NCBI GenBank assembly: GCA_029260735.1
Contig: JAJDCR010000057.1
Coordinates: 1-64,000, forward strand
Length of the DNA stretch: 64,000 nt
Direction of reading: 5' to 3'
Source of the DNA: Planctomycetota bacterium
Lineage (GTDB): Bacteria; Planctomycetota; Uabimicrobiia; Uabimicrobiales; Uabimicrobiaceae
Positions within the stretch are counted from its first letter, which is position 1. Each line of letters opens with the position of its first letter. A model generated the notes under the pieces. That model did no database searches and was not told the origin of the DNA. It saw only the letters and a program-made list of their open reading frames with translations. A program made the translations under genes and the position numbers. Positions 17,763 to 26,528 of this stretch are shown piece after piece.

Positions 17763-18974
17763 ATGAGTACAGCATACATTATTGATGGAATTCGCACTCC
17801 CATCGGAAAATTTACAGGAACTCTCTCTTCTATTCGGGCCGATGATTTGGCCGCTCTGGCAATCAAAGCTATTCTAAAACGATGCCCACAAATAGATCCA
17901 GAAGCTTTGGACGATGTCATTTTTGGATGTGCCAACCAAGCGGGAGAAGACAATCGAAATGTCGCCAGAATGGCTCTTCTTTTAGCGGGACTTCCTCACA
18001 CAGTGCCAGGGGAAACAGTCAATCGTCTCTGTGCTTCGGGTCTCAATGCTGTGGTTCACGCTTGCCAAGCTACTAGATCAGGAGAAGGAGACCTCTTCAT
18101 CGCGGGCGGAGTAGAGCATATGACAAGAGCGCCTTTTGTTTTGGCCAAATCTCCCTCCGCTTTTGCTCGCAATACGGAAATGTATGATACAAGTTTGGGC
18201 TGGCGTTTTGTCAACCCCAAATTACGTGAATTATATGGCACCGATGGAATGGGCGAGACAGCCGAAAATTTAGTCGATCAATATCATATTTCCCGAGAAG
18301 ACCAAGATAAGTTTGCTCTTTGGTCGCAAAAAAAAGCATTAAAAGCTCGGGAAAGTGGCCGCTTAGCGAAAGAGATATTTCCAGTGGAAATTCCCCAGCG
18401 AAAAGCCCCAGCCATTATTTTTCAAGAAGACGAGTTCATCCGCGAAGATTCTTCCTTAGAAAAATTGACTCGCTTAAAGCCTGTCTTTCGTAAAGAAGGA
18501 ACTGTTACAGCAGGAAATGCTTCTGGTATTAATGACGGAGCTTGTGCTTTGTTAGTAGCTAGCGAAAAGGCTGTTGCTGAGTTTTCTTTAAAACCCCGAG
18601 CCCGTTTTGTTGCCTCGGCTGTTGTCGGAGTAGAACCCCGAGTTATGGGGATTGGTCCTGTTAATGCCGTCAAAAAAGTTCTTTTTCGCAGTGGACTAAG
18701 CTTAGATGATATTTCTGTTATTGAGCTAAACGAAGCCTTTGCTGCTCAAAGCTTAGCTTGTACTCGAGAACTGGGTTTAGCTGATGATGATCCTCGAGTT
18801 AACCCTAATGGCGGTGCCATTGCTTTAGGTCATCCTCTGGGTATGACCGGAGCGCGCCTTGTCACAACTGCTCTCCAAGAACTAGAAGAGCAAAAGAAGC
18901 GCTATGCATTATGTACTATGTGTGTTGGAGTGGGGCAAGGAATGGCCGCAATTATTGAGAGATGTGAATACTAA
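17763..18974 (+). CDS. paaJ: 3-oxoadipyl-CoA/3-oxo-5,6-dehydrosuberyl-CoA thiolase
   Basis: 403 residues, a standard degradative thiolase length. The active-site cysteine is in NRLCASGLNAV (near residue 90), the second region is NEAFAAQS, then the GGAIALGHPLGMTGAR histidine motif and the C-terminal CVGVGQGMA cysteine motif. In the phenylacetate pathway PaaJ acts twice, on 3-oxo-5,6-dehydrosuberyl-CoA and on 3-oxoadipyl-CoA, releasing acetyl-CoA each time and finally succinyl-CoA. The operon position between PaaH and PaaZ supports this substrate; in isolation it would be called acetyl-CoA acyltransferase. It begins 9 bases after paaH. Confidence 0.9.
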   Translation: MSTAYIIDGIRTPIGKFTGTLSSIRADDLAALAIKAILKRCPQIDPEALDDVIFGCANQAGEDNRNVARMALLLAGLPHTVPGETVNRLCASGLNAVVHACQATRSGEGDLFIAGGVEHMTRAPFVLAKSPSAFARNTEMYDTSLGWRFVNPKLRELYGTDGMGETAENLVDQYHISREDQDKFALWSQKKALKARESGRLAKEIFPVEIPQRKAPAIIFQEDEFIREDSSLEKLTRLKPVFRKEGTVTAGNASGINDGACALLVASEKAVAEFSLKPRARFVASAVVGVEPRVMGIGPVNAVKKVLFRSGLSLDDISVIELNEAFAAQSLACTRELGLADDDPRVNPNGGAIALGHPLGMTGARLVTTALQELEEQKKRYALCTMCVGVGQGMAAIIERCEY

Positions 18975-19025
18975 TCCTGCATTCGTCAGCTAGCTGATGA
19001 AAGTGGGCTAATTAAGGAAAAAATT

Positions 19026-21065
19026 ATGAAAGTACAAAGCTATGCCCAAGGTGAATGGGTTACTGGTAGCGGTGCAGGCAAAGATATTTTTCATGCTGTG
19101 ACCGGAGAAAAATACGCAGAAGTAACGAGTGCTGGCGTAGATTATAAAGGAATGCTCGACTACGCTAAAAATGTCGGAGGACCCAACCTACGCAAGCTCA
19201 CCATTCATGAAAGAGCCCGCATGCTCAAAGCAATGGCTCTGTACTTAATGGAACGAAAAGAAGAACTCTACCCCATTTCAGCAGCAACCGGAGCAACTCG
19301 CACGGATTCTTGGATTGATATTGAAGGAGGTATTGGAACTTTCTTTGTTTACGCGAGCAAAGGACGGCGAGAACTTCCGGATGAAACATTTTATGTTGAA
19401 GGTAATCTAGAGCCTCTTTCCAAGGGAGGAACTTTTGTCGGAAGACATATTTGTGTACCTATGGAAGGCGCGGCTGTCCACATTAATGCCTTTAACTTTC
19501 CTTGTTGGGGTATGCTCGAAAAAATTGCTCCTACTTTTTTGGCAGGAGTTCCTGCCATTGTCAAACCAGCTAGTCTAACTTGCTATTTGACAGAAGCGAT
19601 GGTCAAGGTAATGATTGAGTCGCAAATTCTTCCCCCAGGGGCTTTGCAACTAATTTCAGGTAGTGTCGGAGATCTTTTTGATCACCTAGAGAGCCAAAAT
19701 GTGGTTACCTTCACAGGTTCCGCTGATACAGGCAGAAGTCTAAAAGGATTACCTGTTATCGTCAACAACTCCATTCGTTTTAACCTGGAAGCTGACTCTT
19801 TGAATTGCTCTATTCTGGGCCCAGATGTTAATCCCGGAGATGAAGAATTTGATCTTTTTGTCCGAGAAGTCGCCCGAGAAATGACTGTTAAAGCAGGGCA
19901 AAAATGTACTGCTATTCGCCGCACTATTGTTCCCGATAACAAAGTGGAAGCTGTTATTAAAGCTCTCTCTGCTCGTTTAGATAAAGTAAAACTAGGCGAC
20001 CCTTCCCAAGAAGGGGTCAAAATGGGACCTTTGGCCGGTCTTCCTCAAGTGACAGAAGTAAGAGAACGAACTGAGCAACTAGCAAAAACGAGTGACATTG
20101 TTTATGGAAACTTAGACGACTTTGAAGTTCTCGGAGGAAACCGAGAAAAGGGTGCTTTTCACCCCACTATTCTTCTTCATTGCCCCAAACCTTTAGATGA
20201 CCCCAGTGTTCATGACCTGGAAGCCTTTGGTCCAGTAAACACTGTTATGGGATATTCTTCGACAGAAGAGGCGATTGAGCTAGCAAAACGAGGAAAAGGT
20301 AGTTTGGTTGCATCCTTATTTACGGCAGACAATAGAGTCGCCCGTGAGGTCACTTTGGGAATAGCTTCTCATCATGGACGAATCCTCATCGGGAACCGTG
20401 AATGCGCCAAAGAGTCCACAGGACATGGTTCTCCCATGCCTCATATGGTTCACGGAGGCCCCGGACGAGCAGGGGGAGGCGAAGAAATGGGGGGAATCCG
20501 AGGGGTTCTTCACTACATGCAAAGGACTGCTTTGCAAGGATCTCCTTCCACTCTTAGCCGAGTTTGCAATGAATGGATGAAAGGGGCAGCCCGTCCAACG
20601 GATCGAATTCACCCTTTCCGAAAATATTTTGATGAATTGCAAATCGGAGAAACCCTTATCACCCATCGCCGCACAATCACAGAGGCCGATATTGTTAACT
20701 TTGCCGGTATCAGCGGGGATTATTTTTATGCCCACACCGATGAAATTGCCGCAAAAGACTCCCTCTTTGAAAAACGCGTGGCTCATGGCTACTTCATTAT
20801 ATCTGCCGCAGCGGGACTTTTTGTTCACCCTGCCCCCGGACCTGTTTTGGCAAACTATGGAATGGACAGCTTGCGTTTTATTGAACCGGTTTATATCGGG
20901 GACACAATCTATGTCAAGCTGACTTGTAAGCAAAAAACAGCCAAAGAAAAACGCGAAGATGAAGTTCTCCAAGGAGTCGTTGCCTGGGACGTTGAAATTA
21001 TGAACCAAGAAGAAGTTTTGGTCGCGACTTATACCATTTTAACCTTAGTTCAACGTAAGGAATAA
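19026..21065 (+). CDS. paaZ: Bifunctional oxepin-CoA hydrolase/aldehyde dehydrogenase PaaZ
   Basis: 679 residues, the usual PaaZ length. Residues 1-520 are an aldehyde dehydrogenase (NAFNFPCWGMLEKIAP, FTGSADTGRSL, catalytic Cys in AGQKCTAIRR). Residues 530-679 are a MaoC-type hydratase: ITEADIVNFAGISGD, then YFYAHTDEIAAKDS with the Asp and His of the catalytic pair, then RVAHGYF and LRFIEPVYIGDTI. It opens the oxepin-CoA ring hydrolytically and oxidises the resulting semialdehyde. Both active sites look intact, which distinguishes it from single-domain homologues. A 51-bp gap separates it from paaJ and only 3 bases from the next gene. A 230-codon open frame on the opposite strand is a composition shadow. 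Confidence 0.95.
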   Translation: MKVQSYAQGEWVTGSGAGKDIFHAVTGEKYAEVTSAGVDYKGMLDYAKNVGGPNLRKLTIHERARMLKAMALYLMERKEELYPISAATGATRTDSWIDIEGGIGTFFVYASKGRRELPDETFYVEGNLEPLSKGGTFVGRHICVPMEGAAVHINAFNFPCWGMLEKIAPTFLAGVPAIVKPASLTCYLTEAMVKVMIESQILPPGALQLISGSVGDLFDHLESQNVVTFTGSADTGRSLKGLPVIVNNSIRFNLEADSLNCSILGPDVNPGDEEFDLFVREVAREMTVKAGQKCTAIRRTIVPDNKVEAVIKALSARLDKVKLGDPSQEGVKMGPLAGLPQVTEVRERTEQLAKTSDIVYGNLDDFEVLGGNREKGAFHPTILLHCPKPLDDPSVHDLEAFGPVNTVMGYSSTEEAIELAKRGKGSLVASLFTADNRVAREVTLGIASHHGRILIGNRECAKESTGHGSPMPHMVHGGPGRAGGGEEMGGIRGVLHYMQRTALQGSPSTLSRVCNEWMKGAARPTDRIHPFRKYFDELQIGETLITHRRTITEADIVNFAGISGDYFYAHTDEIAAKDSLFEKRVAHGYFIISAAAGLFVHPAPGPVLANYGMDSLRFIEPVYIGDTIYVKLTCKQKTAKEKREDEVLQGVVAWDVEIMNQEEVLVATYTILTLVQRKE

Positions 21066-21068
21066 TCT

Positions 21069-21833
21069 ATGTCAGAAATGGGAACCGTTGAGACAAAAAT
21101 TGAGGATGGAGTGGCCACAATTCGCTTTTTTCATCCCAAAAAAAATTCACTGCCAGGAGTACTCCTGCGCAGTATCGCTTATGAAATTGATAAAGTGGCC
21201 GAAAATAAAGAGGCCCGTGTCATCGTTTTAGCAAGCGAAGGAGAAGGGCCTTTTTGTGCCGGAGCCTCCTTTGAAGAACTCCAAGCAGCTCAAGATCCCG
21301 AGAGCGGAAAACAGTTTTTTATGGGTTTTGCTCTTGTTATTCTCGCCCTCAAAAAATGTCCACAGCTAACCATAGGAAGAATTCATGGTAAAGCTGTTGG
21401 TGGTGGAGTAGGTTTAGCCTCCGCCGTAGACTACGCTCTAGCAACAAAAAAAGCTTCCCTAAAGCTAAGTGAATTGGCCTTAGGAATTGGTCCCTTTGTT
21501 GTGGGGCCAGCAGTAGAACGCAAATTAGGCTTGGGAGGTTTTAGCGCAATGTCCATTGACACTGATTGGCGCGACGCCCAGTGGGCCTTTGAGCAAGGCC
21601 TTTATGCCCATATTTATGATAGTATCGACGAGCTTGACAAAGGAGTGGCTAAACTGTCCTTGCGTCTCGCTCAAAGTAGCCCCGAAGCAATGGCTGAACT
21701 CAAAAAAGTTTTCTGGGAAGGAACCGAAAACTGGGATCAGCTTTTAACTGCTCGGGCAGAAATAAGTGGAAGACTGGTACTTTCTGAATTTACCAGCCAA
21801 GCGATTGCCACTTTTAAACAGAAAGGTAAGTAG
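21069..21833 (+). CDS. PaaF-like enoyl-CoA hydratase
   Basis: 254-residue crotonase. Oxyanion-hole segments are GPFCAGASFEELQ and IHGKAVGGGVGLASAVDYALA. In a lower phenylacetate operon the remaining step is hydration of 2,3-dehydroadipyl-CoA to 3-hydroxyadipyl-CoA, which PaaF does, so this is the likely role. The catalytic region ELALGIGPFVVGPAVERKLG lacks the usual pair of acidic residues, so the chemistry needs care; it may be a diverged PaaF or a PaaB/methylglutaconyl-type crotonase. It begins 3 bases after paaZ and its stop nearly touches typA, so it is translationally coupled with both. Confidence 0.75.
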   Translation: MSEMGTVETKIEDGVATIRFFHPKKNSLPGVLLRSIAYEIDKVAENKEARVIVLASEGEGPFCAGASFEELQAAQDPESGKQFFMGFALVILALKKCPQLTIGRIHGKAVGGGVGLASAVDYALATKKASLKLSELALGIGPFVVGPAVERKLGLGGFSAMSIDTDWRDAQWAFEQGLYAHIYDSIDELDKGVAKLSLRLAQSSPEAMAELKKVFWEGTENWDQLLTARAEISGRLVLSEFTSQAIATFKQKGK

Positions 21834-21872
21834 AACTTGACAAATCTTTTACAAGAGAAGGTAGCCACTTCG

Positions 21873-23711
21873 ATGAAGAGCTCTCTCATAACAAATCCAG
21901 GTATCCGTAACATTGCAATTATTGCCCACGTCGATCATGGAAAAACAACCCTGGTAGATCAAATGTTTCAACAAAGTGGGCTCTTTCATGCCAGACAATC
22001 GGTAGAAGAACGAATCATGGATTCCATGGATTTGGAGCGCGAGCGAGGTATCACTATCTCTGCCAAAAACTGCTCCGTTTCTTGGGGAAACACTAAGATT
22101 AATATCCTCGACACTCCCGGACACGCCGATTTTGGTGGAGAAGTAGAACGAGCTTTAACCATGGTTGACGGAGCAATCCTTCTAGTGGATGCCTCAGAAG
22201 GCCCTCTTCCCCAAACTCGTTTTGTTCTCAAAAAAGCTTTAGATGGGAACCTCAAAATTATTGTTGTTGTCAATAAAATTGACCGCCAAGACGCCCGTCC
22301 TGAAGAAGTTTTGAACGAAATTTACGATCTTTTTATAGAGCTAGGAGCAAACGACGATCAAATCGAGTTCCCTGTTCTCTATGCCATTGGCCGTGATGGC
22401 CTCGCCAAAGAGACTTTAGAAGAAGAATCAAAAGACTTAAAACCTCTTTTTGAAGCAATTCTCCGAGAAGTTCCCGCACCTGGTTATGATCCTGATGAGC
22501 CCTTTCAAATGCTCGTAGCTGACCTCAACTACTCTGAATACTTAGGACGTTTGGCCATTGGCCGTGTTTTCCATGGTACCGCTAAGCAAAGCGACCCTTT
22601 AGTTTGCTTCGATGAAAATGGCAAGATACATACTCTTCGAGCCAACAAATTGCAAGTTTATGAAGGTGTTGGTATTACCGAAGTAGAAAAAGTCGAAGCC
22701 GGTGATATTCTTATTCTCGCCGGAATTGAAAATGTTCAGATTGGTGACACCATTTGCCACCACGAAAAACCCAAGGCTTTACCTCGAATTAGCGTCGATG
22801 AACCGACTGTTTCGATGCGCTTTTGTTCAAACACTTCTCCTTTTGCCGGAGAAGACGGCAAGTTCGTCCAATCGACAAAAATCAAAGAGCGTCTTCACAA
22901 AGAAACTCTCAGCAACGTCTCCCTTCAAGTAGAAGAAGACGAAGCAGGAATGTTCCTTGTCAAAGGCCGAGGTGAGCTCCAGATGACTATCCTTCTAGAA
23001 ACTATGCGCCGAGAAGGTTTTGAACTAGGAGTAGGTCGCCCTCAAGTTATCTACAAGGAAATCGACGGCGAAACGCACGAACCCATCGAGAAATTGTACA
23101 TCGACTGCGAAGAGCAACACATGGGAGTCATATCCGAGAAACTCTCTCGCCGCAAAGGCCGAATTATTGAACTAATTAATCAGGGAAGCGGACGTATCCG
23201 AGTTCAGTTTGAAATTCCCTCACGCGGCCTAATTGGCTACACCAGTGAATTTCTAACCGACACCAAGGGAACCGGTATTATGAGCTCTTACTTAACGGGT
23301 TACGAGCCCTACCGCGGAGATTTTCCTACTCGCTCAACAGGCTCACTCGTTTCTGACCGCAAAGGCCAAGTCACGGGCTATGCTCTTTTCGGATTAGAGC
23401 CACGCGGAGTTCTCTTTTCTATTCCAGGAGACCGCATTTATGAAGGCATGATTGTCGGAGAGCACAACCGCGACACGGATCTCAACGTCAACGCCTGCCG
23501 AGAAAAGAAACTGACCAACATGCGATCCTCCGGAAAAGACGACGGCATCATGCTCACCCCTGTTCCTCCGATGAGCTTAGAGAAAGCGATTGAGTTCATT
23601 CGCTCTGATGAAATGGTCGAAGTTACGCCCAAGAATATCCGCTTGCGCAAAACTCATCTTGCCTATGCTGACCGTCATCGTCTAAGAAATAAAAAGACGA
23701 CGGACAAGTAG
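21873..23711 (+). CDS. typA: Ribosome-associated GTPase TypA/BipA
   Basis: 612 residues from this ATG. It is a translational GTPase: P-loop AHVDHGKTT, switch region RGITI, DTPGHADFGGEVER, NKIDRQDARPEEV, then elongation-factor domains II, III and V and the BipA-specific C-terminus (RGLIGYTSEFLTDTKGTGIM, ANRDTD-like HNRDTDLNVN). BipA acts in ribosome assembly and stress or cold responses. A TTG at 21837 would add 12 residues; homologues start close to RNIAIIAHVDHGKT, so I favour the ATG. It is the last gene of the paa operon, an odd pairing that may be simple read-through. A strong terminator follows. Confidence 0.95.
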   Translation: MKSSLITNPGIRNIAIIAHVDHGKTTLVDQMFQQSGLFHARQSVEERIMDSMDLERERGITISAKNCSVSWGNTKINILDTPGHADFGGEVERALTMVDGAILLVDASEGPLPQTRFVLKKALDGNLKIIVVVNKIDRQDARPEEVLNEIYDLFIELGANDDQIEFPVLYAIGRDGLAKETLEEESKDLKPLFEAILREVPAPGYDPDEPFQMLVADLNYSEYLGRLAIGRVFHGTAKQSDPLVCFDENGKIHTLRANKLQVYEGVGITEVEKVEAGDILILAGIENVQIGDTICHHEKPKALPRISVDEPTVSMRFCSNTSPFAGEDGKFVQSTKIKERLHKETLSNVSLQVEEDEAGMFLVKGRGELQMTILLETMRREGFELGVGRPQVIYKEIDGETHEPIEKLYIDCEEQHMGVISEKLSRRKGRIIELINQGSGRIRVQFEIPSRGLIGYTSEFLTDTKGTGIMSSYLTGYEPYRGDFPTRSTGSLVSDRKGQVTGYALFGLEPRGVLFSIPGDRIYEGMIVGEHNRDTDLNVNACREKKLTNMRSSGKDDGIMLTPVPPMSLEKAIEFIRSDEMVEVTPKNIRLRKTHLAYADRHRLRNKKTTDK

Positions 23712-23754
23712 GATCATAGATTTTCGCAGATTTTATTCGATTAGTATGATGAAA

Positions 23755-23792
23755 CCTTCGAGCTTAAATAATTTAAGCTCGAAGGTTTTTTT
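23755..23792 (+). terminator. Rho-independent terminator of the paa-typA operon
   Basis: A perfect 14-bp stem, CCTTCGAGCTTAAA with TTTAAGCTCGAAGG, a 3-base loop, then seven T residues. It lies 44 bases after typA and just before the small zinc-ribbon gene, whose ribosome-binding site overlaps the end of the T-run region. Confidence 0.92.
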
Positions 23793-23810
23793 GTTTTTAG
23801 GAGTTTGATT

Positions 23811-24125
23811 ATGGATAGCTTGGAGCTAACTAAAATGGTTGCCAAATTAGTGCAATCTCCTTATAACATGCAAGAATTTGCAGATCTCGCATCCTTGGAA
23901 GAGAACTGGAAAAAAATTGACAAGAGCGCGGTGAAAATGCCACGAGAAGTAGGCTTAGAGGAAGAGGAGTGCTTGCTGTGTGAGGGAACCATAAGGTTTA
24001 TCTATGATAAGTTTACCATGACCGACTGTGAGTTAGACCTTCGTTGTCCCCATTGCCATAAAAATCTAAAATGTGTGGGAGAGTTCAGCGGCTACACCAC
24101 CGAATTTCATCTTGAAGAAGAGTAG
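23811..24125 (+). CDS. Small zinc-ribbon-like protein of unknown function
   Basis: 104 residues. Two CxxC knuckles, CLLC near residue 60 and CPHC near residue 83, are spaced like a zinc ribbon (EECLLCEGTIRF ... LDLRCPHCHKNLKC). The N-terminal half is helical and charged. AGGAG is 7 bases before the ATG at 23811; a TTG two codons earlier is in frame. I do not recognise the family. A piece of a second, decayed copy of this gene is present at 27328-27363. Confidence 0.65.
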   Translation: MDSLELTKMVAKLVQSPYNMQEFADLASLEENWKKIDKSAVKMPREVGLEEEECLLCEGTIRFIYDKFTMTDCELDLRCPHCHKNLKCVGEFSGYTTEFHLEEE

Positions 24126-24657
24126 ATGAGAAGTGGAAGATTAGGTTTTCTTAAAAGTCAGGTTTTAGGAGGCGTAGCGGACAACCACAAGGGCCTTTGC
24201 AGGCGGCCCTCGTAGTTGTCCCTACAGACCATCGCAGGAACAAATTTAGGTAAATGAAATCGATCAATATACCAGCCGATACAACCGGCAAATTATTTCC
24301 TGTCGCGTAGATATCCCTGTAGGGACAACAGCAAGGGCCTGCCTGCAGGGCCCTTGTGGTTGTCCGCTACGCCTAATAGAATACATTCTTGGGGAATTAT
24401 TTTTAAAAAACCCAAACGAACATAATATAAGGGGTAGAGAAATAAAACCACCCTCTGCCTCTTATAGATTCTGACATCCCCTTAACTTAATTCTCTATCG
24501 ATTTTTGTTAGTTTATTGAATCGGTGGAAGCACTTTTCGCAAGAGTCAATATGAAACCTGTATATCCATTGATCTCTCCCTAACACTGTACTTGTGTAAT
24601 TTGTAGATTTCTAAATGAAAGGGAATTTTCCAATTTGAAGGCATTTTTTCTTTTTTT
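24126..24657. other. Non-coding region holding a palindromic repeat pair
   Basis: No open frame with a credible start is present. The REPIN-like element described separately occupies 24170-24374. The rest, 24375-24657, is AT-rich with no recognised site. It separates the plus-strand zinc-ribbon gene from the minus-strand hydrolase gene, so both genes end here. Confidence 0.5.
24170..24374. repeat. REPIN-like pair of inverted palindromes
   Basis: Two imperfect palindromes of about 55 bp (24171-24226 and 24318-24373) face each other across a spacer of about 90 bp. The outer ends AGGCGTAGCGGACAACCAC and its exact complement GTGGTTGTCCGCTACGCCT bound the whole. Within each palindrome a GGGCC-rich core pairs with itself (GTAGGGACAAC with GTTGTCC). 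The GC content is well above the surroundings. This is the layout of REP doublets (REPINs or BIMEs), which are mobilised by RAYT-type Y1 transposases in other bacteria; none is in the window. It sits between two convergent genes. Confidence 0.75.
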
Positions 24658-25542
24658 CTAGAACTTTGCGACAGAATCCAACCACGTTAAAATTTTCGCA
24701 GCTAAATCTTGGTACTTGGGATGATCTTCGTACATCCATTCGGTATGTCCTGCCTGGGGAATCCAATACAGTTCTTTTTTCCCCTGGAAGGTATTGTACA
24801 AGCTTTTTGCTTCTGTTGTTGGATGCAATTCGTTTGTGTCTCCATGTGCAATCAGCAAAGATACCGATATCTCATCCATTCTTTTTTCCGGCGCAAATCG
24901 CAATAGAGAATCTGCCATGCGAAAGTCTACTTTTGTACCGAAGTCGGGATTCTGATATAGTACGTCGTCAACATACTTTTGCGTTACAGGATCGAGAGGA
25001 TACACAAAAAAAGGACTTACTTGTTCGCGTTCTCCACTAACTGTATATTGTGCGCGTTGCTTGGCGAGCCAATCGCAAAAATTTTGCCAATTTTCCGCAG
25101 AACGCATCGCTTGTTGTACACGTTTGCCGTTGAAAAACCCATTAACACACACAACGCCTGCAAGTTGTGGAATCAGGTGCGCAGCTTCGAGAACCATCCC
25201 TCCACCCATTCCCCATCCCAACAACACAATTTTTTTATTTTGTCCAAGAGGGGCCTGCGAGCAAAAACTCGCAGCGTGCACTATGTCACTAATTTGCTGT
25301 TCGAGAATTACACAACCTCTCTCCCCCTCACTGCCCGCAAAACCGCGATAGTCAAAACTAAAGCACACATAACCTTTGTCGGTAAAGAATTTCGCAAACT
25401 TAACTGGGTGGATATTCTTAAGTCCTAAAAAACCAGAACATGGAATGATGAGTATATCCTTATGTTCATCCGTATCTGGTAAATAAAACTCTCCTTCAAG
25501 TTTTATATCGTCGCTGAGAAAATGCACTATTTTTTGTTGCAT
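24658..25542 (-). CDS. Alpha/beta-hydrolase-fold protein lacking the usual nucleophile
   Basis: 294 residues. The fold is clear: PCSGFLGLKN near the oxyanion site, FSFDYRGFAGSEG, the nucleophile-elbow strand KIVLLGWGMGGGMVLEAA, LLIAHGDTNELHP with an acid, and QAGHTEWMYEDHP with the histidine. In the elbow, where GxSxG is expected, residues 109-113 read G-W-G-M-G, so the nucleophilic serine is glycine. It is therefore either non-hydrolytic or uses another mechanism. It lies 51 bases downstream of a nitrilase-family gene on the same strand and is probably cotranscribed with it. AAGG lies upstream of the ATG. No signal peptide. Confidence 0.8.
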   Translation of the reverse strand: MQQKIVHFLSDDIKLEGEFYLPDTDEHKDILIIPCSGFLGLKNIHPVKFAKFFTDKGYVCFSFDYRGFAGSEGERGCVILEQQISDIVHAASFCSQAPLGQNKKIVLLGWGMGGGMVLEAAHLIPQLAGVVCVNGFFNGKRVQQAMRSAENWQNFCDWLAKQRAQYTVSGEREQVSPFFVYPLDPVTQKYVDDVLYQNPDFGTKVDFRMADSLLRFAPEKRMDEISVSLLIAHGDTNELHPTTEAKSLYNTFQGKKELYWIPQAGHTEWMYEDHPKYQDLAAKILTWLDSVAKF

Positions 25543-25593
25543 AACAAACCTTGTTTGGTGCCAATGGATTAGGGGAATCTACGAAAGTATAGG

Positions 25594-26445
25594 TTAGAGA
25601 TAATCGACTTGACTAATAATTCGCTCTAAACGCCGTTGAATGAAGCTTAAATCCTCATCACGCATAGTATGTAGTGTGGTTCTTGCAGAACGAACTTCTT
25701 TTAAATCAATCTCCGCTAAGAGCACCGTTTCGCGTTGATCTTCCACACAAATAATTTGCTCGCCAAAAGGGTCAATGAGCTCGCTCTCTCCCCAAAATTC
25801 CAAATCGTGCTCTTTCCCAGTACGATTTGCAAAAATGACATAAGATCCATACATCGAGGCATAAAAGCGATTTGCGCGTCTCCAGCCTTTTTTACTAGAC
25901 AGACGACTTCCCAAACCGCCGAGAGGACTACACACGGAAAAAATAAATATATTCGCCTCATCCGCCGCGGCAAGATGAACTAACGCAGGACTCCACGCAT
26001 CCCCACAAATAAACGGTGCAATACGAAACGGTGCAATATCTACATTGCGAAAACGCGAACCAACACTAAAGTATTTTTTCTCTTCAAAAATACCATAGTT
26101 AGGTAAATAAATTTTGCGATGAATGTACTTGATTTCTTGGTTGGAAATAATGGCTAAGGAATTATAAAAACGAAAGGAAGGAGTTTCTTCAATAAACCCT
26201 AAAGCAATAGTGACGTCTTTAGTGGCTTCTTGAACTTTCAGAAAACGCGGATCATCAACTTGCAAGGCATATTTGTGAAAATTAGCTCCCACACAATAAC
26301 CAGTAACCGCAAGTTCCGGAAAAACTATCATGTCCACCTTATCTCGGTTTTCGTCGATAAGAGAGATAATTTTTTCGATATTATGCTCCACTTTCCCCAG
26401 TAAACAATCCATTTGCACAATAGCAACTCGCATTACGGAGTTCAT
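25594..26445 (-). CDS. Nitrilase-superfamily amidohydrolase
   Basis: 283 residues. The complete Glu-Lys-Cys triad is visible: Glu44 in VFPELAVTGY, Lys111 in IHRKIYLPNYGIFEE, and Cys147 in FICGDAWSP. The rest of the fold fits carbon-nitrogen hydrolases, which cleave amides, carbamoyl groups or nitriles, or act as amide-transfer domains. The substrate is unknown. The start could be the ATG at 26445 or the one at 26433; both lack a strong ribosome-binding site, with AGAAAG slightly favouring the first. It is the first gene of a likely two-gene unit with the serine-less alpha/beta-hydrolase, suggesting both act on one small amide or ester metabolite. Confidence 0.88.
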   Translation of the reverse strand: MNSVMRVAIVQMDCLLGKVEHNIEKIISLIDENRDKVDMIVFPELAVTGYCVGANFHKYALQVDDPRFLKVQEATKDVTIALGFIEETPSFRFYNSLAIISNQEIKYIHRKIYLPNYGIFEEKKYFSVGSRFRNVDIAPFRIAPFICGDAWSPALVHLAAADEANIFIFSVCSPLGGLGSRLSSKKGWRRANRFYASMYGSYVIFANRTGKEHDLEFWGESELIDPFGEQIICVEDQRETVLLAEIDLKEVRSARTTLHTMRDEDLSFIQRRLERIISQVDYL

Positions 26446-26528
26446 AAACTTTCTTCAGAAAATATTTTAGATAATACTCTTTTTCCGGTGGATGAAGAGT
26501 TTACCGGGCAATGCTCACCTTAATGTTT

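Noticed and set aside
20316..21008. 230-codon open frame on the minus strand opposite paaZ
   Set aside because: It lies wholly within the strongly conserved paaZ coding sequence, lacks a convincing start site and shows no recognisable protein motif.
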